Positions 48,150 through 59,271 of a stretch of DNA of 64,000 bases are shown in pieces; positions within the stretch are counted from its first letter, which is position 1; every line of letters starts with the position of its first letter. The translations under genes and the position numbers were made by a program. The stretch covers positions 18,097,501 to 18,161,500 of the forward strand of contig NC_133005.1 of assembly GCF_048564905.1 (NCBI RefSeq), written 5' to 3'. The stretch is from Vicugna pacos. Taxonomy: Eukaryota; Chordata; Mammalia; Artiodactyla; Camelidae. The notes under the pieces were generated by a model that worked only from the letters and a program-made list of their open reading frames with translations, did no database searches and had not been told where the DNA came from.

Positions 48150-51100
48150 GGAGGCACTTTCCTAGAACATTCTCCAGGACAGACCACATACTCAGACACA
48201 AAAAAAGCCTCAACAAATTTTAGAGGATAGAAATTATTTCAAGCGTCTTTTCTGACCACAATGGCATGAAACTAGAAATCAACCACGGGGGGGGGGAAAA
48301 TGAGAAGAAAACTACTGCGTGGAGACTAAACCACATTCTACTAAGAAACCAATGGATCAACAATAAAATCAAAGAAGAAATTAAAAAATACCTTGAGACA
48401 AATGACAATGAAAACACAGCCACATAAAATCTGTGGGATGCAGCAAAAGTAGTCCTAAGAGGGAAGTTCATTGTGATACAGGTCTTCCTCAAAAAACAAG
48501 AACAATCTCAAATAACAACTTAAGCTACCATCTAAAAGAGTTAGATAAAGAAGAATGAACAAAACCCAAAGTCAGCAGAAGGGAAGAAATGATAGAGATC
48601 AGGGAGGAAATAAATAAAACAGAGATTTTAAAACAATACAAAAATCAATCAAACCAAGAGCAGGTTTTTTGAAAGAGTAAACAAAATCGACAAGCCTCTG
48701 GACAGGTTCAAGACAAACCTCTGGCCATGTTCACCAAGAAGAAGAGAGGACACAAATAAACAAAATAAGAAATGAAAATGGATAAATTACAACCAACACT
48801 ACAGCAATATAAAAAAACCACAAGAGAATACTATGAACATCTATATGGCAACAAACTGGACAACCTGGGAGAAATAGACAAGTTTCTAGAAACATACAGT
48901 CCACCAAAACTGAATCAAGAAGAAATAGATAATCTGAACAGGCTGATCACTGGAAGTGAAATAGAATTGGCAATTAAAAAAAAATCTCCCTGCAAACAAA
49001 AGTTCAGGATCAGATGGCTTAACTGGAAATTCTACCAAACATAAAAGACCTTTTACCAATACTTCTCAAACTCTTCCAAAAGATTGAAGAGGAAGGAAGA
49101 ATCCTAAACTCATTCTATGAAGCCACCAGCACCCTGACACCAAAACCAAAGACACTACCAAAAAAAGAAAATTACAGGCCAGTAGCACTGATGAACATAG
49201 ATACAAAAATTCTCAACAAAATATTAGCAAACAGAATCCAACAACACATAAAAAAGATTGTACACTATGATCAAGTTGGATTCACCCCGGGTCACAAGGA
49301 TGGTTCAACATAATGCAAATCAATCAACATAAGATACCACATCAACAAAAGAAAGGACAAAAATTCACATGATCATCTCAATACATGCAGAAAAAGCACT
49401 TGCTAAAAGCCAACACCCATTTATGATTAAAAACTCTTTTCGAAGTGGGTATAGAACATATCTCAACATGATAAAAACGATTTGTGACAAACCCACAGCC
49501 AATATAATACTCAACAGTGAAAAGTTGAAAGCCTTCCTGTAAAATCTGGAACAAAAATGCCCACTCTCACCATTTCTATTCAACATGGTATTGGAAGTCC
49601 TAGCCATAGCAACCAGATAAGAAAAAGAAATAAAAGGGATCTAAATTGGAAGAGAATAGGTAAGATTGTCACTATATGTGGATGACATGATACTACATAT
49701 AGAAAACCCTAAAGGCTCCACACAAAAACTGCTAGAGCTGATAAAAGAATTCAGCAAGGTAGCAGGATACAAGGTTAACATACAGAAATCAGTGGCGTTT
49801 CTTTATGCTAACAACGAAATATCAGAAAAGGAAAGTAAAGAAACAATTTTTTTTAAAATTGCATCCAAAAAAATTAAGTACCTAGGAATAAATCTGACCA
49901 ACGAAGTGAAAGACTTACACGTGGAGAACTACAAAACACTGATTAAGGAAATTAAAGATGACTTAAAGGAACGGAAAGATATCCCCTGTTCTTGGATTGG
50001 AAGAATTAATATTGTTAAAATGGCCATACTACCCAAAGCAATACACAGATTTAATGTGGTCCCTACCAAATTACCCAGGACATATTTCACAGAACTGGAA
50101 CAAATAATCTTAAAGTTTATATGGAATCACAAAAGACCCAGAATTGCCAAAGCACTAGTGAAGAAAAAGAATGAAGCTGGAGGAGTAACCCTCCCAGACT
50201 TCGGACAATACTACAGAGCTACAGTAATTACAAAAGTGTGGTATTGGCACAAAAACAGACATATGGACCAATGGACCAGAATAGAGAGCCCAGGAATAAA
50301 CTCACAGACATGCAGTCAATTAATCTTCAACAAAGGAGGCAAGAATATACAATGCAGAAAAACCAGTCTCTTCAGCAAGTGGTGTTGGGAAAGCTGAACA
50401 GTCACATGTAAATCAATGAAGTTAGAACGCTCCCTCACACCACACACAAAAATAAACTCAAAATGGCTTAAAGACTAAACATAAGACAAGACACCATAAA
50501 CCTCCTATTAGAAAATATAGACAGCACATTCTCGGACAAATCTTAGCGATGTTCTCCTAGGGCAGTCTACGTAGGCAATAGACATAAAAGCAAAAATAAA
50601 CAAATGGGACCTAATTAAACTTATAAGCTTTTGCACGGCAAAAGAAACCATAAGCAAAACAAAACAAAAACCTATGAATGGGAAAAAATATTTGCAAATT
50701 ATGTGACTGACAGGGGCTTAATCTCCAGAATATACAAACAGCTTATACAACTTAATAATAACTACAAACAAACAAACAACCCATTCCAACTAGGCAGAAG
50801 ACCTAAACAAGCAATTCTCTAATGAAGACATACAAATGGCCAATAAGCACATGAAAAAATGCTCAATATTGCTAATTATCAGAGAAATGCAAATCAAAAA
50901 CTACAATAAGTTATCACCTCATACCAGTAAGAGCGGCCATCATTAAAAAGTCCACAAACGATAAATGCTGGAGAGGGTGTGGAGAAAAGGGAAGCCTCCT
51001 ACATTGTCAGTGGGAATGTAGTTTGATATAGCTATTATAGAAAACAGTATAGAGATTCCTTAAAAAACTAAAAATGGACTTAGCATATGATCCAGCAATC

Positions 51101-51733
51101 CCATTCCTGGGCATATATCCAGAGGGAACTTTAATTAGAAAAGATATATGCACACCAGTGTTCACAGCCTCACTATTTGCAATAGCCAAGACATGGAAAC
51201 AACCTAAATGTCCATCAACAGATGACTGGATAAAGAAGTTGTGGTATATTTCTACAATGGAATACTACTCAGCCATAAAAAGAAATAAAATAATGTCATT
51301 TGCAGTAACATGGATGGACATGGAGATCATCACTCTAAGTGAAGTAAGCCAGAAAGAAAAAGAAACACACCATATGATATCTCTTATATAAGGAATCTAA
51401 AACAAAATAAGACACAAACAAACTTATTTACAAAACAGAAAAAGACTCACAGACATAATAAACAAACTTATGGTTACCAAGGGGAAAGGGGGTGGGAAGG
51501 GATAAACTGGGGGTTTGAGATTTGCAGATACTAAATACTGTATATAAAATAGATATACAAGTTTCTTCTATATAGCACAGGGAACTATATTCATTATCTT
51601 GAAGTAACCTATAATGAAAAAGAATATGAAAATGAATATATGTATGCATATGTAGGACTGAAACATTATGCTGTGCACCAGAAATTGACCCAACATTGTA
51701 TACTGACTATACTTCAATTTAAAAAAAAGAAAC
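48150..51733 (+). mobile_element. Young L1, 5'-truncated, ORF2 and 3' UTR
   Basis: Begins inside ORF2 near the end of the endonuclease region and runs through RT, C-terminus, 3' UTR and a short A-tail. ORF2 is split by stops and frameshifts into recognisable blocks: 48772-49044 ([20 protein letters not shown]), 49666-50397 (RT catalytic YVDD at 49675-49686, later [18 protein letters not shown]) and 51074-51391 ([19 protein letters not shown]). The RT motif is YVDD where L1 usually has FADD. No ORF1 or 5' UTR, so it could not have moved again after insertion. At 3.6 kb it is the longest young LINE copy here. Confidence 0.9.
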
Positions 51734-51734
51734 A

Positions 51735-52115
51735 ATAGAAATATTGCTCTACATTAAGCTGGATAATTAAATCATGTTTTGTTTAGACAATGTTATAGTA
51801 TGCAGTGATTAACGGAAGATACCACAGCCTCATTCAACAAAATGCATAAACTTCACAGACAGATGAGAGAAGACACAGAAGAGGACTCAATGAAGGTATA
51901 AAATCATGTTCATGTAAAATTTAAGACAGCAAAACTTATCTCCAAAGTTTAGTGATACATTTGCAGCTAGAAAAACTATAGATTGGCAAGGAAATAATGG
52001 CCACATCCAGTTGAGACAGAGGTCACCACCAGAAGGGATGAAGGTTGTAGTGGACCTTTCGGGGGCTTTGGCGGCGTTGGTGAGGTTCACTTCATCACCT
52101 GTGTGGAACTGTCTG
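51735..52115. other. No recognised feature
   Basis: Non-coding DNA between the L1 and MER20. Confidence 0.4.
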
Positions 52116-52117
52116 GG

Positions 52118-52312
52118 TCTAGTGCAAGGTTCCCATTGACACATGGTCCTTTATTGTGGGAGCTGCCGTGTGCACTCTAGGATGTCTTTACACACCAGAT
52201 GCCAGTAACGTCCTCCCAGGTGGTGACAACCAAATTGTCTCCAGACATGGCCAGATGTTCTCTGGGGGACTGAGTCACTCTTACATCCTCCACTAAGAAC
52301 CACTGATAGTAC
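52118..52312 (-). mobile_element. MER20 (hAT-Charlie) DNA transposon
   Basis: 'ccagatgccagtaacgtcc', 'ggtggtgacaaccaaattgtctccagacatgg' and 'aagaaccactgatag' match MER20 in reverse. Confidence 0.8.
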
Positions 52313-52314
52313 TT

Positions 52315-53638
52315 TTCTAATGAAAGTCTCCATGAATACAAGAATGGTGATCACTGTTTCACACTAGCCAATATGAATTTTTACTTGAACCTGCTGCCTT
52401 TTAACATGAGTGAAAAACAGTAGAGCATTAATGTACCTTCTCCTAGGAGGACCATTTTCTTTGGCTCCAAGTCTTGAGACTAAGGTTGCTTCTGTTTTAT
52501 AGCTCCTTTATCTTACAAGAGTTTTAAGGAACCATATTTTTTAGGGAGGACTTTTTAGCCACCTTCAATGATGTGATGGAAATTTTCTCTTCTGTATAGC
52601 ATAGAATAAAACCAATAGAGAAATTGCTTATACTTAAAATTAAACATCTGAAAATAAAACTAGGCTAATATATCTGGCCCTTTACTGTGGGAACACAAGC
52701 ATTATTAAGTGTTACTTAGATTTATTTTCATTTTTATTGGTCAGTCAGGTAGAGCTGAAAACTTGGCAACACAGCGCACGCATCTGTATACCACAGATGT
52801 TTTAAAGTACATGTTGTCTTTTACGTAAGTGCATTTTGAGAAAAAAATTAATGTAATTCATTAGGGTTTAGGCAGTGTCATAAATCTGTCATGGAACATA
52901 GGAAAGGCGTCATTTAGTTATGTTGGAAACAGGGTCGTTGCCACAACCCAGCCACCTGTACTAAATTGAATCATTTAAAAATTCCGTGGCGCGTGTGTGT
53001 ACGCCTGTGTGCCCAGTAACAGATGCGAGCAGTAACTCCACACCAGCTACATTTCTATGTAAGAATTCACTTAAAAGCATGTGTTCTATGGTTATGTTTT
53101 TTAAAAAAAAGTTAAAAAAAAAGAAATTGAGTAAGTGCCCCAAAGCACAGAATTGAATCAAGTGTAGTATTTTAAGTTCATAAATTTGCAAAAGACATAC
53201 CTATATTCATATATTTTTAAGGTATTTTAAAGTTTTAAAATCCATACCGTTAGTATTTAGAATAAAGGGTAAGCTTTATATTCAGTGTTATTGTCAGTGT
53301 TTGCAGTGGGCTGCTGGAGTCATCTTGCACCAGATTGTAAGAGCCAATTGACAAATTTTCAGAAATATTGCTAGCCGGTGGACATCAGGTTGGTAGTTTG
53401 GAATCAGTCATGTGGGAGGTTTCCTGGCCTCAGGGGTGTGGGCTGTTGAGCACTCACCATTAAGGCACTGCAGTTGGGTGAAATGATTTTACACAGAATC
53501 TATCCTACTGGGTTTATAATTTTTAAGTATTATGTCGATGCTTCAGTAGTAAGTTGTACAACTGATCTACGTGAAATATGGAGTTTTGTTTCAGTTATTT
53601 AGTGAACCCTAATAATTTTTTGAGCATTCTAAAAATAA
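52315..53638. other. No recognised feature
   Basis: AT-rich DNA with an A-run near 53103-53125; no gene or family recognised. Confidence 0.4.
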
Positions 53639-53640
53639 TT

Positions 53641-53780
53641 TTATAATTTTTATTTTATTTATTTATTTGGGGGGAGGTAGTTAGGTTATTTATTTATTTT
53701 TAATGGAGGTAGTGGGGATTGAACCCAGAACCCTGTGCATGCTAGGCACGCACTCTACCACTGAGCTATACCCTCCCCTA
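53641..53780 (-). mobile_element. Camelid tRNA-derived SINE
   Basis: Reversed B box GGATTGAACC near 53716 and reversed A box near 53758-53769; the A/T-rich tail lies at the left. Confidence 0.85.
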
Positions 53781-53784
53781 GTTA

Positions 53785-54455
53785 CATTTTTCACTACATT
53801 TTACATTTTTCTCACAGAATATGTCCAGTCTTCTCAGCTTCTATCAGGAACATGTAAGTTACTGCCTAGCAACTTTCCCAAAGTATTTATAAGGTAAAAT
53901 GCAAAATGTTCAATTCTTGGTGTGCATTATCTAATATTTTAATGCCTATCTGTGTCTAACTTTGGATTTCAAAATTTTATATGATGGCAAAGGGAACGAG
54001 CTTGAAATATGGACAAAAATTATATTTAGGAATAGAAGATCAAGTTTATTAAATGGCAAACAGTTGTTTTTTTACCTTCACTGAAATGTAACCAAAACCA
54101 AATGATAAAAACAGTATTTTTCAATGCATTATTTAAGTACCTTGGGAAATATTTGACTCAAGTATCAAGAAATGTTTACTAAAACGAGATCTGTAAAGTG
54201 AATTCCTGTATAGATACCGGGAACTGATGATTTAATTAACATGTTTTATTGCCTTCGAGCAGAGCAGTAAACTCAATGGACATCTGTGTCTTCTGTACAA
54301 TAAATCTTGAATAGATGTGTTAAGTACACAAACACAGATAGTTGCTGATTTCCAAACCTTCAAATGCCAAAAGACCACAGACATTTGTTCATAATAAACA
54401 TAGTTAAGATTTTTTTTAAGGTTGAGGGTTAAAATTTAGTGGTTCTTATACTTTC
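53785..54455. other. No recognised feature
   Basis: AT-rich non-coding DNA. Confidence 0.4.
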
Positions 54456-54459
54456 TCGT

Positions 54460-54770
54460 TATCAGGGCAGTTTCTCCATCTGGAATTTTCTCTGCTCCTC
54501 TGCTTTATCTGTTCAATTCCTATCTTCGTATCAGAGTAGCTCTAAAGCTCAATGTCTTCCCTGGCATATCCTCAGCCTTCCTATTCTGAAATGCTCTAGA
54601 CCATTGAACGCTTAGAATTTTCTGAACATTATCTAACGTTGATTATTTGATGTCATCCCTGACTGCCTCGCTCACTAAGAATGGAGACTCATGCCTTTCT
54701 TGATCTCATAGAATCTAGCACGAGACCTGCACACAATATATGCTCCATAAAATTTGTTGAATGTAATAAA
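54460..54770 (+). mobile_element. L2 LINE 3' end
   Basis: 'agaatctagcacgagacctgcacacaatatatgctccataaaatttgttgaatg' is a diverged L2 terminus; the upstream body fits. Confidence 0.6.
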
Positions 54771-54774
54771 GACA

Positions 54775-55465
54775 CCAGCTGGTACACTCCAATATCTAGG
54801 GCCTGGTGATCCGTAATGATCACCAAACATTACACGTAGTATTTATTCTTGGGTTCAGGGACTGGGTTTTTGTGTTTCCCCTTCAGGTGCAATTCACCAG
54901 ATTGGTAGCACACAACTGTTTTGAATGAAGTTTATGTCTCTCTTTTTCCCGGTTGCCATTTAATCCTACTTTAAAATGGACACAAACTCTCCAGGTTCCA
55001 AATACTATGTAATCAGAGAGTATAATCAAAAAGTGAGGGGGCAAGTAGTTACAGAGAGGGAGCTATTGTATTCAGAATCCACTGAAGATTTTATAATATT
55101 GGGGTAGCTGGTCCTGTGTTGTATATATTTCAGGTCATTTTGCCCAGTTTGGCTTTACTTAAAAGCTGTTTTTATTACACGGCAAATTTATCAGAATCCA
55201 TTTATGGCCTCAGTGTTTCTTGTGTTATTCAGGAAGACTTTGCCCATGAGATGATTATAAAAGTATTCTCCCAAACCTTTTCCAAGAGCATTTATTGCAG
55301 TGTGCTTTTTCACTAGCGGATCTGAAAATTATTTTGATATATAGATTGAAGTAGAGATATTTATTTTTCTTGATGAAGAGGAAATTGTCCTAACAGCATT
55401 GCATGTGAGTCCAGTTGCTCCCACTGATTGGAAATGCCATTATCGGACATTATTAGTGTGCATCA
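54775..55465. other. No recognised feature
   Basis: No gene or family recognised. Confidence 0.4.
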
Positions 55466-55469
55466 ATAT

Positions 55470-55840
55470 TCAGGTCCCACGAAATGACCACCCTTCCTGT
55501 AAGTGAGGCGGTCTTATGATTAGTTCTGGCCACAGGACTCTGAGCTGAGCTGGGATGTGCTGCTTCTGGACTAAGGAAGCCGAAAGCTCCTTGCAGCCAT
55601 TTATTACTTTCCTCTTTCCCTGCTAGGATCACGGATAAAGCCTTGTGTTGAGATGGCAGAGATGGCATGATGATTGATGCAGCCTGGATTGTGAGGACCC
55701 TGCTCCATATGCCGCTTCCCCAGAGGGTCTCTTAGATCCAGAAGGATTTTACACGACAGAGAAAGGAACGTTATGAGTCAAGCCTCTGAAATGTGGGGGG
55801 TTATTTGTTACTGTAACCTAAGTCTACCTTATTCTGTCAA
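55470..55840 (+). mobile_element. MaLR-like LTR fossil
   Basis: The end 'ggggttatttgttactgtaacctaagtctacc' matches the terminus of an MLT1-like LTR, and the body ('ttctggccacaggactctgagc') fits. Solo, broken, old. Confidence 0.5.
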
Positions 55841-55894
55841 CTATATCACCTTTAACATATATAATTATTCATAAATATACAGTTCCTGTTTCCT

Positions 55895-56350
55895 GAGTGT
55901 GTACTCTGATCCATTTATCATTTTTTTTCTTATACCAATACCTCCCAATTTTATTGTAACTTTATAGCAGATGTAATATCTGAGATGGCAAGACCTACAT
56001 CATTGTTCTTTTTCAAAATTCTGTTGGCTGGACTTAAGCATTAACTTCTTAAGATAGGTATTTAGAAAGCTACATAAAAGAACTTGATTGGATTCTGAAT
56101 CATATTGCGTTAGATTTATAGATTAATTTGGGAGAATTTACACCCCCATCATACTAAGTCCTTTAGCTTTTTTGATATGTTTGCATGTGTCTTTATTTAT
56201 TTGGGTAATTTTTGCTGCTCTTGAATGACATGTTTGTCTATACTACATTTTAAAATTAATTCTTAGTGGTGTACAGGAAGAGAACTGACCTGTGTATATT
56301 TCTCCTGTATGCAGCTTTTCCTGAGCTCGTTTATTAGCTTTTTAAAAAAT
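55895..56350 (-). mobile_element. Ancient L1M ORF2 fragment
   Basis: 'aagacctacatcattgttctttttcaaaattctgttggct' and 'ttgcgttagatttatagattaatttggg' are reversed L1 ORF2. It ends where a SINE begins. Confidence 0.65.
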
Positions 56351-56505
56351 TAGGAGGGGGAAGGTATAGCTCAGCGGTAGAGCTCATGCTTAGCATGCAT
56401 GAGGTCCTGGGTTCAATCCCCAGTACCTCAATTTAATACATAAATAAGTAAATAAATAAACCTAATTGCCTCCTCCCACCAAAAAAAAAAGAAAAAGAAA
56501 AAAAA
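56351..56505 (+). mobile_element. Camelid tRNA-derived SINE
   Basis: A box TAGCTCAGCGG near 56367 and B box GTTCAATCCC near 56411, then an (AAATA)n-like tail and A-rich end. A short AT-rich duplication ending in TTAG may flank it. Confidence 0.85.
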
Positions 56506-56509
56506 GTTA

Positions 56510-57495
56510 GTTGATTCTCTTTCACCAAGAGGTGCTCCCAGGTTTGCTGTTTCTTAAGATGCTTATCAAGGCTCCTTCTGGATTCATTTCTAGTCGCTAG
56601 CTGGGGACAATTCAGTTTATTTCACCCCTTTATGGTTTCTTCTACCATCTGTTCTAGGAAGTGCCCTATTTAAATTCTCCCTCCACCTCTTGTTCCTGTA
56701 AGGCATTTAGCAAATCTGTTTGTGTAATTAAATTCCTGTACTATCATTACTTTATGGGCTAATTTTACAGTGTTGTGTAGCTTATTTAATATTTCCATAC
56801 TGGTTTCACCATCCTCAATAGGAAAACTGCTGTGTATTACTTCTATATGCTATGATTGTGGGGTTTGTAATCTGAATACAATCTCCTTATCTCTCATTGA
56901 TAATCTTCGTAATATTAAGCCCTGCATTGCCAGCTTTATCAAGATCTTTTTGCTCGTTACCATGCATTTTAAGTTTCTACCATTGGACAATAAGTTGTTT
57001 TCTCATTTCCTTTTCCTACAAGGAACCATGTGCTTTTGTGTAACCACAGCTGCCCCATGGTGCCACCAGTGGAAACTACTCTCGGAACAATAGCTCTTTC
57101 TCCTACCATCATGTACCAACCTTCTTTAAACTGCGACTCCGTACTTCAAACATGAGAAACGTTGAACATTGACCTCGTTATCTAAGCATTATATTCATGT
57201 CATTGAATCTTTATGGCCACCTTATGCAGTAGATTCTATTAATACTTGCATTTAAACAGACATTTAGTCTTAACTGGTTTTAGCTCCAAGTCACATTAGT
57301 GATTAATTAGTAGGAAGTGTCAGGCCGAGATGCCATACCTTGGTCTGCGCCACCCCACCACACACTTACTCCCATAAATTCTTGCTATAGTCCTTCCTAC
57401 CGATCTTAGTTTGAAGGCCAAGAAATGCAATCCTTGAACACACAGTTTGCGTTAGAAACGAGGGAAAGCTTCAGCAATGATACAATGATTCTCTT
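56510..57495. other. No confident feature
   Basis: Pyrimidine-rich, AT-rich DNA; may be an unrecognised old L1 part. The opening at 56770-57093 has no known domain. Confidence 0.35.
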
Positions 57496-57499
57496 TCTC

Positions 57500-57790
57500 A
57501 TTTGGACTTTTCATTTTGCAAATTTTCCAGCCTACACAGAAGTAGAGAGAATAGCAAAAGTGAACTTAGCTTCAACACTGATTGACATGGTGCCACTTTT
57601 GTTTCCTCTATCCTCCGTCCATCCCCCAAATTTTATTTCTGGAGTGTTTTAAAGTGAATCCTAGGCATCATCTTACTTCACGCATAAATATTTCACTATC
57701 TGTAGCCAACAGATTTTTAAAAATATAGTCATTACATCATTATCACACCCAACAAAATTAATAGTAACTCTTTAATATCAGATTCTACTT
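57500..57790 (+). mobile_element. Ancient L1M 3' UTR-like fragment
   Basis: 'acacagaagtagagagaatagc', 'aaagtgaatcctaggcatcatc' and 'ccattatcacacccaacaaaattaat'-like blocks fit a common L1M 3' sequence. Confidence 0.5.
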
Positions 57791-57794
57791 TTAA

Positions 57795-58728
57795 GACATT
57801 TTTCATTTTACCAATCGCATGAATGTACAAAAGCTGCACTGAAAAGAATGATAGAAGGTCTGTGTGTGTCATTTCTTGTTAAAAGCAAAATAAAATGTTT
57901 TCCACTGAGTTGATAGGATCGATTTATATAAAATTAGTGACTTTTGGTAACATCTTTTGCATGGACATTTTCAAAATTTACAGTGGTTTATAAATTTGAG
58001 CCTTATATTTTGATGATAAGGGCTGGCTCCCCATAGAATTGAACAACTACTAATTGACACTTAATTCAGGTATTATCTTCTCTGGAGGCAAAATTCATCT
58101 TTCTCTCCTATAAGTACTGTTTGGAGGTTGATCTCATGTACTCAGGACAGAAATCACACTTTTTCATTGATATATTGACCACACTATCCAGTTTTATGCT
58201 TTGAACATCTAATAAATTCTTGTAAAGCACACTTTGGGAAAGCTCACCCAGCCTCTAATTGCAATTCAGACATACATACTAAGGGTACAGTGATCTCAAG
58301 GTACAGATGCATCAAATGTGTATCTGGAAACCATTCAAGGCTATTCTCATTTTGGATCTGATGAAATTGTAAGAAGCATGAGGTCCATTTTATCACAACT
58401 GGCAATATTCTTATCAATTGACTCACTTTATCTGTTATTACCCATGTTTTAAACGTTTTTTTATGAAATTAGAATTACTTTTGTAAAAGATGCAATTGCA
58501 TGGTTTCATTATTTCCAATTAGGCAGTACGACTTCGGTAAACACACGCAAAGAGTACTTAAATTTTCCTCTTCCTTTCAACAAGGGATGCCCAATGCGTC
58601 GCTTCGTTTTTTCCTCTAAACGTTTTACTTTGCACTCCATCGTTGTTATTTTTGCTACTGTTGAATAGGGGATGCATTTTAAAATTACTGGCCATGTTTC
58701 TCTTACGAAAGACCCACACGCGCCAACC
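57795..58728. other. No recognised feature upstream of the TMX4 promoter
   Basis: AT-rich, repeat-poor DNA leading into the CpG island; distal promoter elements could lie here, but none is evident. Confidence 0.4.
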
Positions 58729-58829
58729 CGCCTTACTGGGGCCTGGGCACACGCCGGGCGGGTTCTAATTTAAGCAACGTTGGGTGGTTTGTTTATTTTC
58801 AACGCCTTGGTCAGGAAGAGAGGGCGCCC

Positions 58830-58843
58830 GTTGCCAAGGCAGC
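58830..58843 (+). promoter_or_regulatory. RFX X-box-like motif in TMX4 promoter
   Basis: GTTGCCAAGGCAGC matches the palindromic X-box GTTGCCATGGCAAC at 12 of 14 positions. A further GGCAAC half-site lies about 20 bases downstream. Binding is inferred only. Confidence 0.4.
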
Positions 58844-58876
58844 CGACGCCCTGGGCAACGGCGAGTCGCGGCGGGA

Positions 58877-58888
58877 GGGGGCGTGGCC
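58877..58888 (+). promoter_or_regulatory. GC box (KLF/Sp type)
   Basis: GGGGGCGTGGCC, about 190 bases upstream of the TMX4 ATG in the CpG island, contains the KLF/Sp core GGGCGTGG. Confidence 0.45.
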
Positions 58889-59077
58889 TCAGCCAGCCCG
58901 CGCCGATAAGAGGCGGCGCCGGCCGCGCGCGCGGCGAGCTGGGCTGGTCGGAGCGGCCGCGCGGAGGCGGAGGTGGAGGCGGGGCGGCCCGGCCTCTCCG
59001 CGCGCTGCCCGGGAAGGCCCCGTCGGCGGGCCCGCCGCGCTCTTTCCCTGCAGAGGAGCCTCGCTCCGCGCCCCGAC

Positions 59078-59271
59078 ATGGCGGGCGGGCGCCGCGGCCC
59101 GCTGCTGACGGCGCTCCTGGCCGCCTGGGTCGCGGCGGCGGCGGCGGCGGAGGCGGCGGAGGGGGAGGCCCGCCCGGAGCAGGCCGCGCTGCCTGAGGAA
59201 CGGAGCCTGGTGCTGCCCATGACCGCCTCCAACTGGACGCTGGTGATGGAGGGCGAGTGGATGCTGAAATT
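59078..59271 (+). CDS. TMX4: TMX4 exon 1 (thioredoxin-related transmembrane protein 4), N-terminal 64 codons
   Basis: The exon encodes 64 residues plus two bases of codon 65, then meets a consensus donor (GTGAGT at 59272). The N-terminus MAGGRRGPLLTALLAAWV and the end MTASNWTLVMEGEWMLK match TMX4 as I know it. TMX4 is a type I ER membrane protein of the PDI family with one thioredoxin domain; the catalytic CPSC site lies in a later exon outside the window. Residues 1 to about 24 look like a signal peptide (RR, then L/A-rich core). Residues 19-31 form an Ala/Glu tract read from a GCG-type repeat, longer than in human TMX4 as I recall it. N52-W53-T54 is an N-glycosylation sequon at the start of the thioredoxin fold. 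The ATG has G at -3 and G at +4. An in-frame opening continues upstream to 58973 but holds no ATG. Reading into the intron meets a stop within two codons, so splicing is required. Confidence 0.93.
59132..59160 (+). repeat. GCG trinucleotide repeat in TMX4 coding sequence
   Basis: Six GCG-type codons, then GAG GCG GCG GAG: a short, interrupted trinucleotide repeat coding alanine and glutamate. Confidence 0.9.

Noticed and set aside
48772-49044. 90-codon open frame as a host gene
   Set aside because: Part of the same L1 ORF2.
49666-50397. 243-codon open frame as a host gene
   Set aside because: It is L1 ORF2 (YVDD reverse transcriptase) within a truncated LINE with stops and frameshifts on both sides.
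1-58700. PLCB1 exon or promoter on the left side
   Set aside because: No second CpG island and no PLCB1-like coding sequence seen; the neighbour is expected further left.
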